Assembly (NCBI RefSeq): GCF_003254395.2 | Contig: NC_037646.1 | Coordinates: 5,799,881 to 5,863,880 of the forward strand | Origin: Apis mellifera | Lineage: Eukaryota; Arthropoda; Insecta; Hymenoptera; Apidae | Reading direction: 5' to 3' | Length of the DNA: 64,000 nt | In this document: one piece after another, positions 28,487 through 41,369 of the stretch | Layout: each line of letters starts with the position of its first letter | Position numbering within the stretch: position 1 is the stretch's first letter | Program-made: the position numbers and the translations under genes | The notes under the pieces: model-generated | What the model was told of the DNA's origin: nothing | What the model saw: only the letters and a program-made list of their open reading frames with translations | Database searches by the model: none

Positions 28487-31400
28487 TTATATTGCATTTT
28501 TTAAATATATTTTGCGAATATCATCAATAAAAACTTTCACATCATTTGGTTTTGGAAATAAACATGTTTGACATAAAGATTTCATTGTTAATGTTTGATT
28601 CATCATGCCTAATTTTCGTATAATATTCGATTGAATTGTTGTTTTTGTTTTACCAACATATAAACTATATGTACGAAGTTGCGACTTCAAAGATTCACTT
28701 AAAATAGGAAAATTATAAAATATATATCTTCTAAATGAAAGTAAATAAAAAAGAATAAGTAAATAAGCTTTATAAAAAATATAAATAATAAATAAAAAAT
28801 AAATAAGAAAATTTTTAATTTTATAAAGAAGTGTATATTATCTTTACCTCAATTTAATATGAACAATTCCACCAAAAGGTATAAAATCTTCATAAAGTCG
28901 CGTAGAAAATATATAATTGCTGTTATAATAAATACACTTATGTTGAATAGGAAGCTTCTTCACCTTTTCCCAAATTTTTAACAAATATCCATTAGATAAA
29001 CCTTCTAGAAAAATGTAGATTTTTTCACAATTTTCAATAGCGAACCCCGTTAAAATGTGTTTTATTACATTTTGTGCCTATATCATAAATAATATTTAAA
29101 AATAAGTTTTAATTTTTGTAATTTTTGTAATTTCATATTATTAATCAAAATATTAATTAATTAAAAAAAGTATCATATTATATTTTAATATGCATTCAAA
29201 AACATTACTCTTAAATTTGAAGATTGATAAGTATTCAATAAACTGGAATTATAAAAAAACACGTCATTTAAAATATCATTAGCCAATTTCAAATCATTCA
29301 AATTAAAAAAAATTCGATTCAATATATTTTCACATCGAAGAATCTTTTTTTGAAATGCTCGCAAATCATATGCTAAACGAATTTTAATTTTCATTGATGT
29401 ATTATATGATGTAAGAATATCTGTAGTAAGAGGAGAATTTTTCCACGAAAGTTTCATTCTTTTTTTATCATTTTCATCATAGTTAGTTGCAAAAACATTA
29501 TGAGGATGAATTAAGGTATTCGTCAATTTCACTTCCCAAAATCCTCTTAAAAGATCAGATATATCAAATTGAACAACGCCTAATAAAATTTCTTCCTTCA
29601 TAAGTATTTTTGATGACTGTGTTACAGATCTGTCATAATTAAGTTGTTCAGAAGTGAAAGTTGATTTGATAACATTAACAGTTCGTATACCAATTATCTA
29701 TAATTAATTAAAATTCGTAATAATTTTCAAATTTGGTTGATATATATAAAATAAAATTTAGATTACTTCAACAGTGAGAAATTTTGTTGTAAGGAAATTA
29801 ATCAATTCTATCAGTTGAAATTCTTCGCAGAGAAAACATTTAACAAATTCGAAATGCATTATTCTATTTGGAGCATAATACGGCGTGACGATTGTACGAT
29901 CTACCATAAAAATCTTCATATATAAATATTTGAAACCATTTTCAGTTATTATATCAACCGGAAAATTAGATAATTGTTCCAATTTGATTGATATAGGATT
30001 CAAACTTATGCGTAATTGTTTATTTGATAAAATATCTTGACATTGTGCATAAATTAAAACGGATGATATATTTGATAGTGACGATGTTCGATTATAAGTG
30101 GTAATTGTACCCATATCTAAAAATGAAATTACAATCATTTTTCACTTTAAAATAACATTAAATTATTACCAAAAAAATTGTATTTAAAATAAAATTATAA
30201 ATTAAAAATATAAAATATAAAAAATATAACATCTAAAAATTAAGTATATCTCATCATTCATTTTTGTTAAAAATAAAAAAAATTTAATTTTTTAAGTAAA
30301 TTTTTTATTTTTAATGAAATTTTCTGAATATGTAGTATAATGCGTATATATATGTAGTATATATATAAATTGTATATGATGCAACTATTTTTTAGCCGAA
30401 TATTATTTTAAAAAAACAAAATCAACACAAGATTTTAATATTTTTTTGAATACAAATTTAAAGCAAAATTTTAAATTATAAAATATTTAAATTTTAATGT
30501 TCTATTATCTTACTATAAAAAAAATTTATTATATATATAATAAATATTATATTATATAAAATTAGAAATATTTATATTTATATAATACATATATGTATAT
30601 ATATATATATATATATTATATTATATAAAATTATAAAATTATAAAATATAAAAAAATATATATAAGAATATATTCAGATATATTAAAAATTAGACAAAAA
30701 TTAAAAACTTTGAGGATGTTGATTTCATTTTTTCAAAGAGGTTTGCTTTTAACAAAAAAAGTACTATAACTTATACGTATATACTTATACATAATTCTAC
30801 ATATACCCAAATTTTCATTAAAATTAGAATTTTTAGATTAAGATAAGATAAAATTCCTTATAATATATGAGGAATTAGGAATAATTATAATATATCCTTG
30901 TAATATATATATAATAATTCAAATATTTTCAATTTAGAGTTATTATATCTAATATATATAAAATACATATAATTCAATCTATATAATATATAATTCAATT
31001 ATATGTAAAACCATCTAATTCATAAAAATATATTATAACAAAAACTGCAATTGCTAAAAAAAAATAATTTTTTTCGATAATGTATATTAATTATTATTTC
31101 ATAGCAAAAAAAATTGATACATGAACTATTAAATATAAAAATAATTTTAAATATATATAATTATATTAAATCTAAAAAAGGAAAAGAGAAAATCGTCACT
31201 AAAATCCTCGTTAGTATAGTGGTTAGTATCCCCGCCTGTCACGCGGGAGACCGGGGTTCGATTCCCCGACGGGGAGATATATTTTTGTTTATTTATTTTT
31301 TATTATTATTATTTTTATTATTATTTTACTATTACTATTATAGTATTATAATTATTATTATTTAGTTATTATTATTTTACTTTTATTATATAATAATATT

Positions 31401-33515
31401 GTTTTAATAATATTATAGTAATATTGTTTACATATATAATAATGCACATAAATAATATAAATCTACTTTTTAAAATAAAAATTATAATTGAATCAAACAT
31501 CTTGAATTTTTTTGACAAGTTAAAAGAATTAGTTTATTATATAATATATACAAAAAAACAGTTTGAAGAAGTTGCAATTGATCGAAATGACAAAAAAGTT
31601 TTATCTGAATATATAATAAAAATTATAAAAAAATTAAAAAATATATTTTATAGATTTATATCAATTATATACATTGAAAATTTCATTCAATTCAATTCAT
31701 GAAAGCGATATTATATTAATATATTATATTAATAATCGATTATTAAATGACAAGTTTTATTATTCTATGTTTTATATTTATTTATAGACACAAAAACGCA
31801 AGGTTAATATATAATTGGGACATCTTTGAAACATGTAGATTCTTGATTTTAGACACCAAAATAAATAGAAAAGTTGGTGTAAACTAAATTGATTAATGCT
31901 TATTTATTGAATTATAAACAATTGAAGTTTGTGATAGACAAAGAGCGATATAGATAGAATGAAACCACTATGTTATATGTTTTATTCTATCTATTCTATC
32001 TCATTTCATTTAATGCAAACTTCAATTGCTTAATAAATATGTTTAACTGACATTTTTATGTATCATTTTTATATTTGTTTTGCTCTAAAATCGATCTTAC
32101 AAAAATGTTTCATAAATATATTAATCTATATAATAAAAATTGAATAATATTTCTATCTGTTATATAGGAGATCAGGATCTTTTTCCCGTCGGGGAATTGG
32201 TGTTTTTTTTCAATTCTTATTTATATTTTTTATATTAAAAGTTATTTAATTTTTTTACTGAATTTGAAAGTACTACTTTCTTACGAATTTTAAATATACT
32301 GAACTTTTATTTTGCAACAAAAAATGTATAATATAAAAGGAAAAAAAATTTTATGGCAAATAAATAGCAGAAATTTTCAATGATCGTAAAAAAAATCTAA
32401 GAAAAATAATAATACTTAATTATATATTATCTTGCTTTTTGATTGCAATTAGGTTATGCTAGCATAAATTAATTCTTTTTCATTTTTCTTTAATATCATT
32501 GAAATGCAATAAAAAAAAAACTTCTTTAATTATATTTTCTGTATGTATACATTAAAAAATATTTTAATAAAATGCTATTTGAATTCATAATAATATAAGT
32601 CTTTAAAAAAGTTTTTTTCTTATTTTTTTTTATACTCAGGATCCTACTATCATATTTTTATATCTTTTTTGTCATCATAATAAAATGTTTAAAAACTTCA
32701 ATTTAGTAAGAAAGTAGCATTTTGATGAGTTCATTGTTTCATATCTTATATTATTTTTTTTATTTATCTCCTTTTCTCAATTTACCAGAAAACAAGACTT
32801 CAGCAGGTAAACGTAGCTCGTATATCTGTGTTCCTTGTTTCTGTTTCTTTTTTTTATTTTTTTTAATTTGATTCTTTTGAAGAGATTTTTTAGTCTGCTT
32901 TGATATTAATGGTGATTCTTCATTTTCAACTGATGAGAGAAGTAATTCACACGTTAAAGATTCAGATGGAAAACGTTTTTCTTTCGACATTTTCCGAAAC
33001 AGATATTCATGTATACTATCTAATGAAATTTTCATATATTTTTATTAACAACAATATAATATAAAATTATATTAGTAAAATATTTTATTAAGATTTTTCA
33101 ATTCTTATATTATTTTTTCTTTCAATTTTTATTCATACATTATTTTATAAATTATCATTTTTTTATTTGAATAAATTTATATAAAAATCATATTTTTCTA
33201 ATACCTGGTATCACATCAAGATATGTGACGATGCTAAAATCACCGTAAACTTCGTCTATAATTATTGTAGGTTCTGGGACTGTTAATGTTGAAGATGCAA
33301 CAATAGAATTAGAATTATAAAAATCAAGAGGATATATTTGAAGAAAATGTTCTTGTCCTATATCAATAGATTTATCATTTATATAAAATCCTTTTACTTT
33401 ATCTTTTTTAGCTCTATAAAACGAAAAATATACCAAAGATAAATAAAAAAGCTAAAATTTTATATCTATATATAAAATATAATGAATATATTTATAATTA
33501 TATATAAAATATATA

Positions 33516-33564
<49 letters not shown>

Positions 33565-34739
33565 ATTTAATAACAAAAAATGTAAAGTTTTAATAGTATA
33601 TAAATAATATTATATTTTAATTATTATAATTAATTACTGAATTAAAATTTATATCAATGAAATGTTATATTTAATTTATTTACCTTTCTGAAAATTTTTG
33701 TCCTCCATAAAATATATGATAAATGATTACATAGTTAAAATATTTTTTTAATTGTATTTCATTTAAATGAACTAAATGATGAATAGAAAATATGACCCAA
33801 TATGTATCTTTTTTTATTGGACATGGTATTGGTCTTAAACATAAATCATCATTCTCAGTATAAATCTATAAAAATAAAAATAAATAAAAATTATATTCAA
33901 ATTTTAATATTATTTTAATATTCATAATAGATAAATGATAATGATAAAAAAATAAGTGATAATGAATGAATTTCTTGATTTATAAATAATCATAATAAAA
34001 TATAAAAAGAAATGATACGAAAGATATATAAAACTTCTTTAATGAATTTTCTTTACTTTTGTAATTTAATTTCTTCTTTAATTTAATTAATTTAATTATA
34101 ATATAATTTTTATATATTAAAAACAATTTAATGATATATATATATAAATTAAATTTATTATTTTATTATTTATTATTAGTTATTATTAATTTATTATTTA
34201 TTTAGTTATTATTAATTTATTTTAAAAAAAATTCAAAATTATTTTATATAATTAAAAAACTATTTATATAATATTATATGTATTATAAAATATAATATAT
34301 TCATCGAAATTTTTACATAAAGAATATTTTTATTAAAATTGAAATCGAAATCAAGATATTAGAAAAGATAGAAATATTATTTATTTTTATGATATTTTTT
34401 ATTATTGTTATTAAAATTTAAAAGAATTTAAAATAAAATGAATTAATGATATACCTTTGAGGCCGTTTCCCAACAACGACAATCAAATTTAAAGTTATAA
34501 TTTGGAAGAAGTTCATATTCAACATGTATTTCAGCTAATATTTCACCTATATGTATAATATTTTTTGAAGTTGTGTAATTTTGTGTAATTTCATTCGTAT
34601 TTTTATTTATTTCTTTTTTTTTATGTTCATGTACTGCTTTCTTTTTAACCTTTTCTTTAATTACACTTTTGTCATTTTTATCTTCTGTATTAGAATTATT
34701 TATAGAAATTGAAAATCCAAAAGTTAGTATAATATGCAT
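28487..34739 (-). CDS. CFAP92/DUF4550-like protein (tentative)
   Basis: Eight exons on the minus strand (34739-34455, 33865-33684, 33413-33205, 33019-32786, 30116-29767, 29697-29209, 29077-28848, 28730-28487) join with consistent phase into 740 residues, so I treat them as one gene. After a lysine-rich N-terminus, IHIGEILAEIHVEYELLPNY and KKDTYWVIFSIHHLVHLNEI resemble the C2-like start of DUF4550 proteins such as vertebrate CFAP92 (KIAA1257). This is a recollected resemblance. Next come an acidic/lysine segment, then LRLPAEVLFS, joined across the 2.7 kb intron 4 to DMGTITTYN. A second region has QFDISDLLRGFWEVKLTNTL, as in a C2-type domain, and the C-terminal part includes IENCEKIYIFLEGLSNGYLL. 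If the assignment is right, the role would be ciliary or flagellar (sperm, chordotonal neurons). The alternative is two adjacent genes split at intron 4. Function confidence is about 0.4. Confidence 0.75.
31205..31276 (+). tRNA. tRNA-Asp (GUC)
   Basis: A 72-nt cloverleaf. The 5' acceptor strand TCCTCGT pairs with ACGGGGA, leaving G as discriminator, the identity base expected for tRNA-Asp. The D-arm is followed by an anticodon arm CCCGC-CTGTCAC-GCGGG with anticodon GUC, and the T-arm is CCGGG-GTTCGAT-TCCCG with the B-box GGTTCGATTCC. The A-box TAGTATAGTGG is intact. No intron is present. A TTTTT run at 31282-31286 serves as the Pol III terminator. It lies antisense within intron 4 of the CFAP92-like gene. 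Confidence 0.97.
31282..31286 (+). terminator. Pol III terminator of tRNA-Asp
   Basis: Five consecutive T residues begin 6 nt after the tRNA end, as expected for RNA polymerase III termination. Confidence 0.8.
31795..32140. repeat. imperfect inverted repeat (fold-back element)
   Basis: The sequence from about 31,800 to 31,960 reappears in reverse complement between about 31,985 and 32,140. Matching blocks include AACAATTGAAGTTTG with AAGCAATTGAAGTTTG, GATAGAAT, TTGATTTTAGA with TCGATTTTAGA, and TGAAACAT near the outer ends. Similarity is moderate with small indels and the loop is short. This fits an old MITE-like fold-back insertion or an inverted duplication. I see no clear target-site duplication. 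Confidence 0.6.
32146..32196 (+). pseudogene. decayed tRNA-Asp copy (3' two-thirds)
   Basis: This segment aligns with the intact tRNA-Asp from its AGTATCC segment to the 3' end. It keeps CTGT, GGAGA and CGGGGA. Most of the differences are C-to-T or G-to-A transitions, including one in the anticodon (GTC to GTT), plus one lost base. The anticodon and T stems are destroyed, so it cannot be a working tRNA. The 5' third is too diverged to align. Confidence 0.65.
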
Positions 34740-35578
34740 CGCAATATAATATTAATTATTTTATTGCTGTAATTCATTAATACTGTAGACTGTTTAGTTT
34801 ATTCAAATTTAAGAAAATATCAATGTTAATTAATATCATGTTTTAAATTAGTTATGAATATGACTAGTTTGATATGATATACTAATAGAAAAATTTGTTA
34901 TTTATAAGTTTTTTATTTATTATTATATTATATTTTATTTATTATATTAAATAATTTTATATTGTATAAATAATTCTTATTGATATACAATTATATTAAT
35001 TCATATCATTCAATTCATATCATTTAACTTCAATTATTTTATAAATTTTTTTTATATAAATAGAAAAAAAATTTACTAGATTTAAATTGCGGAAATTTAA
35101 TTAAACAATCAATTAATATTGTACATATATATAATTAAAAAAGAAATAAAAATAAAATAATTAATAAAATTTTGTTTTATTTTAAATATTTATAAATATT
35201 TAAAGAATTAATATTTAATTATTAAATATAATAATAATTTATATAAATGATAGTTAAATGTAGATTAATTATACTTCCCGCTGAAGGACTTCGGGATTCA
35301 ATATGGCGATTGGTTTCTGATTCGAGTAGAAACACAGCGTCAGAAGGATAATATCATTGAAGGAAGTTTCTCTCTCTTTATATTTTTCTAGAATAGTTAA
35401 ATAATACTCTCTTCGAAGTATCAAAAATATAAATATGAAATAATATATATACTATATGATAATGCATAATTATTATGTACACTATCAAATTTTAATTTTT
35501 ACATGTTAATAATAATATATTTATTTAAAAAAATTATTAAATTTTATATTACTAAAGTGAAAAAAACTTGTGCCAAGA
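34740..35578. promoter_or_regulatory. divergent spacer, CFAP92-like / PHF14
   Basis: An 840-bp spacer. Only 35,275-35,400 is GC-richer (around CCCGCTGAAGGACTTCGGGA and a GGCGATTGG), which probably marks the PHF14 promoter or first non-coding exon. The rest is AT-rich. Confidence 0.4.
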
Positions 35579-38500
35579 ATGTCTCAGGACGATGATGTAG
35601 GATTTTTATATAAAACAATGAGTAAGTTAAGAAACTTTATTAAATATATTTTAAGATATTTCGCTGTAGGTTAAAATGAATATAATAAATAAAATAAATA
35701 ATTTTTCATAATACATTATATGAAAGATTTTAAATTTAAATTTTTTTTTAAAATTTGCAAATAATCTTATAATAAAATAATTATTATTTTATTAATAATA
35801 TAAATTTAAAATATAAACAAAATTAATTCAAAAAATGAAACATTTTATATTTCATATATTTATATTTTAATTTTATATATTTATATCTTTTTATGAACAT
35901 ATGTATAATTAGAATAAATAATAAATGAATGTAAAATTTAATCAATGTATAATACATTTAGAATAATAATTTTATTAAATCAACAACTTACATCTGAATT
36001 AATTTTAATACATATAAATTTTTTTTTAATTTTAATGTGATTTTTTTATTTTTAATTTAAAAAACTTTTAATATTTTAATATTAATTTATATAAAATATA
36101 ATAAATAAAACAAAATAAAAAAAGAACACATAAAATGATCGTAATGCACAACCGGCGTTGTATATTCCTTCGCGTATGTCAGTATTTTACAGTGACGACT
36201 TGATGAGTTTGATATATGTATACATGTAGTGGGAGGCGTTTAAAAACTATACATATAGCGGTATACGGATGTGTCAGAATTCTTAAAGAAAAAATAATTT
36301 GTATAAAGAAAAATATGAAATATTACCATTGAAATTAAGCAAAAGTTTTGCTTTAAGAATAATATGACTAGCATTTGTACGTATTTATTGTGAATTAAGT
36401 ACATACATAACCTAAAATTAATTTTTTGTACCTTTTTGGGAGTGCATATCCCTTGGATTAAGTATGTTGTTGATAGAAAAGTTTTTATTCTCGTATTTAT
36501 TCCTTTTGATAAAACATTTAATAAATAAATAACAAATAATTATATAAAACAATTCTTTTTAGTTGAGAGAGATCCAAAAAAAAGGAGAGTTAAGCCTGTA
36601 GGATCAGCACAATCTTTACTTGATTTTGATTTAGGTGAAAGCTCTGATGACAGTGATTTTAGAATTGAAGATCACTGTGAATCTGATGATGATTCAGTGG
36701 ATTCTAATGATATAGGAAAAGGTAAAATATATTATGTGATTTTTAAATATAATATTATTAACATATGTTTAGAAATTAACTAATATAAATTTATTAATAT
36801 ATATGGAAGAGGAAGAAGATGTATCTGAGCAATCTGATGATTCTTTGGAAGATCCATTATTGACTAAAAAAGAAAATCCTAATTTAACTGTAGGAGATGT
36901 AATTGAACAAGCTAGACAACAAGCATTAAAAGGAAGTTCTCTTGAAGATAAATTAAATAAAATGTTAATTTGTTGTGGTTGCTTAGGAGATAGAAGCGAT
37001 GATGTTAATGAAATTGTTGAATGTGATGGATGTGGTGTTAGTGTACATGAAGGTACAAATTTTAAATATCTTATCTAATCTTTATCTAATTATCTAATTT
37101 AAATCTAATTTTTATTTAAATTTAATTTATTTGTACTTTAATATTTTATACTTGTATATTTTCTTTAATAATTTGTATTTGTATTATTTGTACTTTAATA
37201 ATAATAATAATTTATAATATTATTTACAAGTATACATTGATAAACAACAAATATAAACAATTTTTCAATTAAATTTATTTAAGGATGTTATGGTGTATCT
37301 GATGTAGAAAGCTTTTCAAGTACTGATTCTTTATGTCAGTCAGCACCATGGTTTTGTGAAGCTTGCAGTGCAGGTATTGAAGATCCTTCTTGTGAACTTT
37401 GTCCTAATAAAGGTGGAATTTTTAAAGAGACTGATGTAGGCAAATGGGTACATTTAGTATGTGCACTTTATGTACCTGGAGTTGCTTTTGGAGAAGTATG
37501 TAAAGCTTTAATTTGTGTCAAGTATAAACTAAAAATATTTTTAGATATCTATATATATATTTTAGGTTGATCGCTTATCAAGTGTAACACTTTTTGAAAT
37601 GGCATATAGTAAGTGGGGAGCAAAACAGTGTTCTTTATGCGAAGATGCACGCTTTGCTCGTACTGGTGTATGCATAGAATGTGATGCAGGAATGTGTCAT
37701 ACATATTTTCATGTTACTTGGTAAGAATTATTTGCAAATATATTTAAACTATTTAATACAATCATAAAGAAATATAATATAAAATATAGTATAAAATAAT
37801 TTATATAATATTGCAGTGCACAAAGAGAAGGTTTATTATCTGAAGCTCATAGTGAAGAAGTTGATCAAGCTGATCCATTTTATGCACACTGTAAACTTCA
37901 TTCCGATAAAACACTTGTTCGTAGACGTAGACGTAATTGGTTAGCTTTGCAATTACGAGCTCAATACCGACAACAATTATTAAAACAACCTAATCATTTA
38001 GATACTGAAGAACAGCGTAGAATCCAAAGAAAATTAGCAAAACATAGGCATAAATATTTAGCTCATAAAGCTTCCAGGCCACCACCATGGGGTATGTTAA
38101 TTAATTATATTTAATATATTAATTAAATATAAAATATTCTATAATATATAATATATAATATATGTATATATATATATATATATACATATTATTTGTAGTA
38201 CCAACGCAAAAAATGCCTCGATTATTAACTACTTCAGCTTCTGCTTGTCGACAACTAGCAAGAAAAGCTGAACTCATGGGTGTTGATACTGCTGCATTAG
38301 AAGCTCAAGAAGCACAACTTGTAGCTTTAGTTGATGTTAGGAAAAAGTGGCATATTCCTCCTGCTTTTAGTGTAGAATTCATCGGTTATTATTTGGATCG
38401 CAATTTACGAGTCACATCTATGAAAAGACGATTACAAGAACTTCTTGATATTAATTCTCAATTACTTAATGAACAACAAAGATTAGATAGAAGATATGAT

Positions 38501-41042
38501 GAAGTAATGAAAGACAACGAAGAACAGATTCGAGTTAATGTAACACTAAAAGAAAAAATAGAAATGTATCACCAAGTGCTTAAGAGTGGTGGTTATATGA
38601 AATCATTACCACAAATAACTGATTTAGCAAAACCAAGAATAGCACCAACTCTAGGTAAGTTAAATATAAAATATATAAAAAAGAATAAATGTATCATGAT
38701 TTTTAAATAGGTACAGGTTTAGGTGTCCCTACTGCAGCAGCTTTGAAAATGGGTGTTGGTTTTCCTTTACCAGTTGGTAAAGGAACAGAAGGAGTACGTG
38801 AAGGTAGAGTTTTAAGCAGTCAAGCACAAGATCAAAATCATAAAGGAGAATTAACGTTAAGGCACCAATGTGGAATATGTAGAAGATCTACAAATCAACA
38901 TTTACTTGCAAAATGTGATACTTGTCATCTTCATTATCACTTATCTTGTCTTAGTCCACCTTTATCACGTATGCCTAAGAAAACAAAACTTATGGGATGG
39001 TATGTATTTATAAATAATAATACAATCTTTTTATTGATTGCATTTTAGATTTAAAATAATAATATATATATATATATATATATATTATATTATATTATAT
39101 ATTTTTTAATATAGGCAATGTTCTGAATGTGATAAAGAATCTTCTGGATCAGAAGTTGAACGTATAGATACTTCAGCTCCACGTAAATTAAGGCATTGTA
39201 AAGACGATTCAAATCTAACATCAACACCAACACCACCACAAGAAATACAAGTACCTACAACGCCAACAACACCTAGTACATCAAAGAATTCTTCTACTAA
39301 TCTTAATAATATAACAAATGCTTCTACACCTGATACACCTACAACACCAAAAGTAAATATATATTATATTTTTAAATATAATATAGAAAAAGAGAAATCA
39401 ATTTTTTATTTTTAGATTCATAAGTTCTTTATTATTTAAATTTTTTTAGGTAACTATAAAACCAGTTGGACCACAACCTTTGTCTTCAACTCCTATTCAA
39501 TCAAATGAAACAGTGTACAATCAGCAACCTATTAATAATATGACAATAACCAGAGAAGGTTCACCTGAATATATGGTAGCTTCAGCAGATGGTACAGAAT
39601 CTGTTTCACAAAGAAGCGCTAAAAAGAGAAGAAGGTATATTAAAAGAAGATAAAATATAAAGAAGGTAAAATATATTTTTATATAAATATAAAATATAAT
39701 ATTTTTTAGAGAGAAACACAAAAGATATACTCCTGATCCAATTACGGGTATAAAGCAAAGAAAACGCAAACATAAGAGAAAAAGTCTTGATGTAGAAAAT
39801 CCTGAAGGACAATCTCAACCAGAAATTCATAGGAGAATTACAATAAAAGTACGTAAATATTTATAAATATATTTATAAAACTTTAACATTATGTATGTTC
39901 AAAAATATTTTATTCTTTTTTATTGAACAGATAAAACCAATCCCAAGGCCAGAGGGAGATGTAGCATCAGAATCAAGTCCACAAATGTTTGTTGCTACAT
40001 CTACTAGTACAGAAATTACATCACCACCGCCACTTCCTAAACTACCACTTCCACCTGTTCCATCTTTGACTTCAAATACTACACCTGTAACATCAAATGC
40101 ATCTACTAATAATACAAGTAGAACATCTACAGGAAACGGAAAAAGAGGAAAAGATACAGACCTATTAACACAATGCAATGTCTGTGATATGCCTGGCACC
40201 AGTCAAAATCTCGTTATGTCAGTTTATATAAATACATTAAATACTTATTTTTTTAAACAAATTCCGAATTTGTGAATTTATTAATTTTTCAGGTGTGATG
40301 AATGTAAAAAATGCTACCATTTCACCTGTCTTGATCCACCAGTTAAAAAATCACCTAAAAGAAGAGGCTATTCATGGCATTGTGCTGACTGCGATCCTAG
40401 TGTAAGTTAATTTATTTTTATTGTCTACATTCATTGTAATATCAATCCAAAATATTTATTAAGGTACTTTTTATTTAGTCGAAATAAAAAAAAGTAAAAA
40501 CAAAATTAGATTTATATATAGTAAATCTTAATTTGTAGAAGAAATAGTATGATCAATAGTATAAATATGACAAAATATAAAGTACTTTAATATTATACAT
40601 ATAAATAATGAATTCTTTCTATAATTTTAAACATAGAACAAACATTAATAATAAGTCTTATTAATAACTAGTTGCTAACATTAACTAATTATTTTCAGTA
40701 AAAGCTGTGCCATCTTTATTTATTGAATAATCAAATGCAACGTTCCATTTACGAAATGTTGAATGGCAATTAGTTATTAATACGAAAAAAAACTTAAAAT
40801 CTCACTTTTATATGAAAATGGGAACAATTCTTCATAAAAGATGGATAATACACCTACACTTCGTATAATTTTGAAGCAGCCAAAGCAACAAATTAGGCTA
40901 AAACTTATTTATGGATATTTTTATCTTTGATCTAAAATTGTTACTAGGAATATATCTTGAAGCTAATTTAATTCAATAAAAGAAAGAATCTGTAATAGTA
41001 AAAATATTTCTTTCATTTCAGGCCTCTGAATCTGAGACTTAA
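35579..41042 (+). CDS. PHD finger protein 14
   Basis: PHF14 is a nuclear chromatin reader that binds histone H3 tails. Fourteen exons encode 936 residues: 35579-35621, 36563-36721, 36810-37052, 37284-37495, 37566-37720, 37817-38091, 38199-38654, 38711-38999, 39115-39352, 39450-39634, 39710-39848, 39931-40217, 40293-40401, 41022-41042. Every junction keeps phase. An acidic N-terminus precedes PHD1 at about 122-182 (CCGCLGD, ECDGCGVSVHEGCYGV, WFCEACSAG). A zinc-knuckle plus extended PHD follows to about 310 (CELCPNKGG, WVHLVCALYVPG, CSLCEDA, CHTYFHVTCAQ). After a coiled-coil stretch come PHD3 (about 565-618, CGICRRSTNQ, HYHLSCLSPP) and PHD4 (about 877-927, CNVCDMPGTS, CYHFTCLDPP). It ends DPSASESET. 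The 43-nt first exon starts MSQDDDVGFLYKTM. Confidence 0.96.
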
Positions 41043-41082
41043 TATCAACAATTTTATGTCTGCAGCTATAATTCTACGTTCA

Positions 41083-41088
41083 AATAAA
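41083..41088 (+). terminator. candidate polyadenylation signal of PHF14
   Basis: AATAAA lies 41 bp after the stop codon in the final PHF14 exon. Confidence 0.5.
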
Positions 41089-41295
41089 TTAAGACATTAA
41101 ATGTCATTGTTTTTTGTAAAATATATAGAATATATAATTAATGTTTTTCCTTTAATTGTAGAAATCTCTTGAAAATACATGCTATAAATTTCATTTTTAT
41201 ATAATTATTTTATATAATTTAAAATTTCTGTATGTTTGGTGAAATTTTCAGTATTTATTTTCAATGGATTCTGCTTAATTTTATATTTTTATTTC

Positions 41296-41298
<3 letters not shown>

Positions 41299-41367
<69 letters not shown>
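41299..41367. repeat. (AT)n microsatellite
   Basis: About 34 uninterrupted AT units, one of the longest pure (AT)n tracts in the window, in the convergent spacer between PHF14 and MTFMT. Confidence 0.95.

Positions 41368-41369
<2 letters not shown>

Larger units (their letters stand above)
30117..32785. other. intron 4 of the CFAP92-like gene
   Basis: This is the largest intron of that gene. It carries an opposite-strand tRNA-Asp, a decayed tRNA-Asp copy, a fold-back repeat and (AT)n runs around 30,595. A 92-codon ORF at 31424-31702 is K/I/N-rich and I do not accept it as a gene. Confidence 0.6.

Noticed and set aside
31424..31702. 92-codon plus-strand ORF next to tRNA-Asp
   Set aside because: Composition is almost only Ile, Lys, Asn, Phe and Tyr, as expected from AT-rich DNA, with no domain; a transposase remnant was considered but no motif supports it.
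30117..32785. intron 4 taken as intergenic space between two genes
   Set aside because: The donor at 32786 (phase 1) and the acceptor at 30116 match exactly, and the downstream half has no good start codon of its own, so one gene is the simpler reading.
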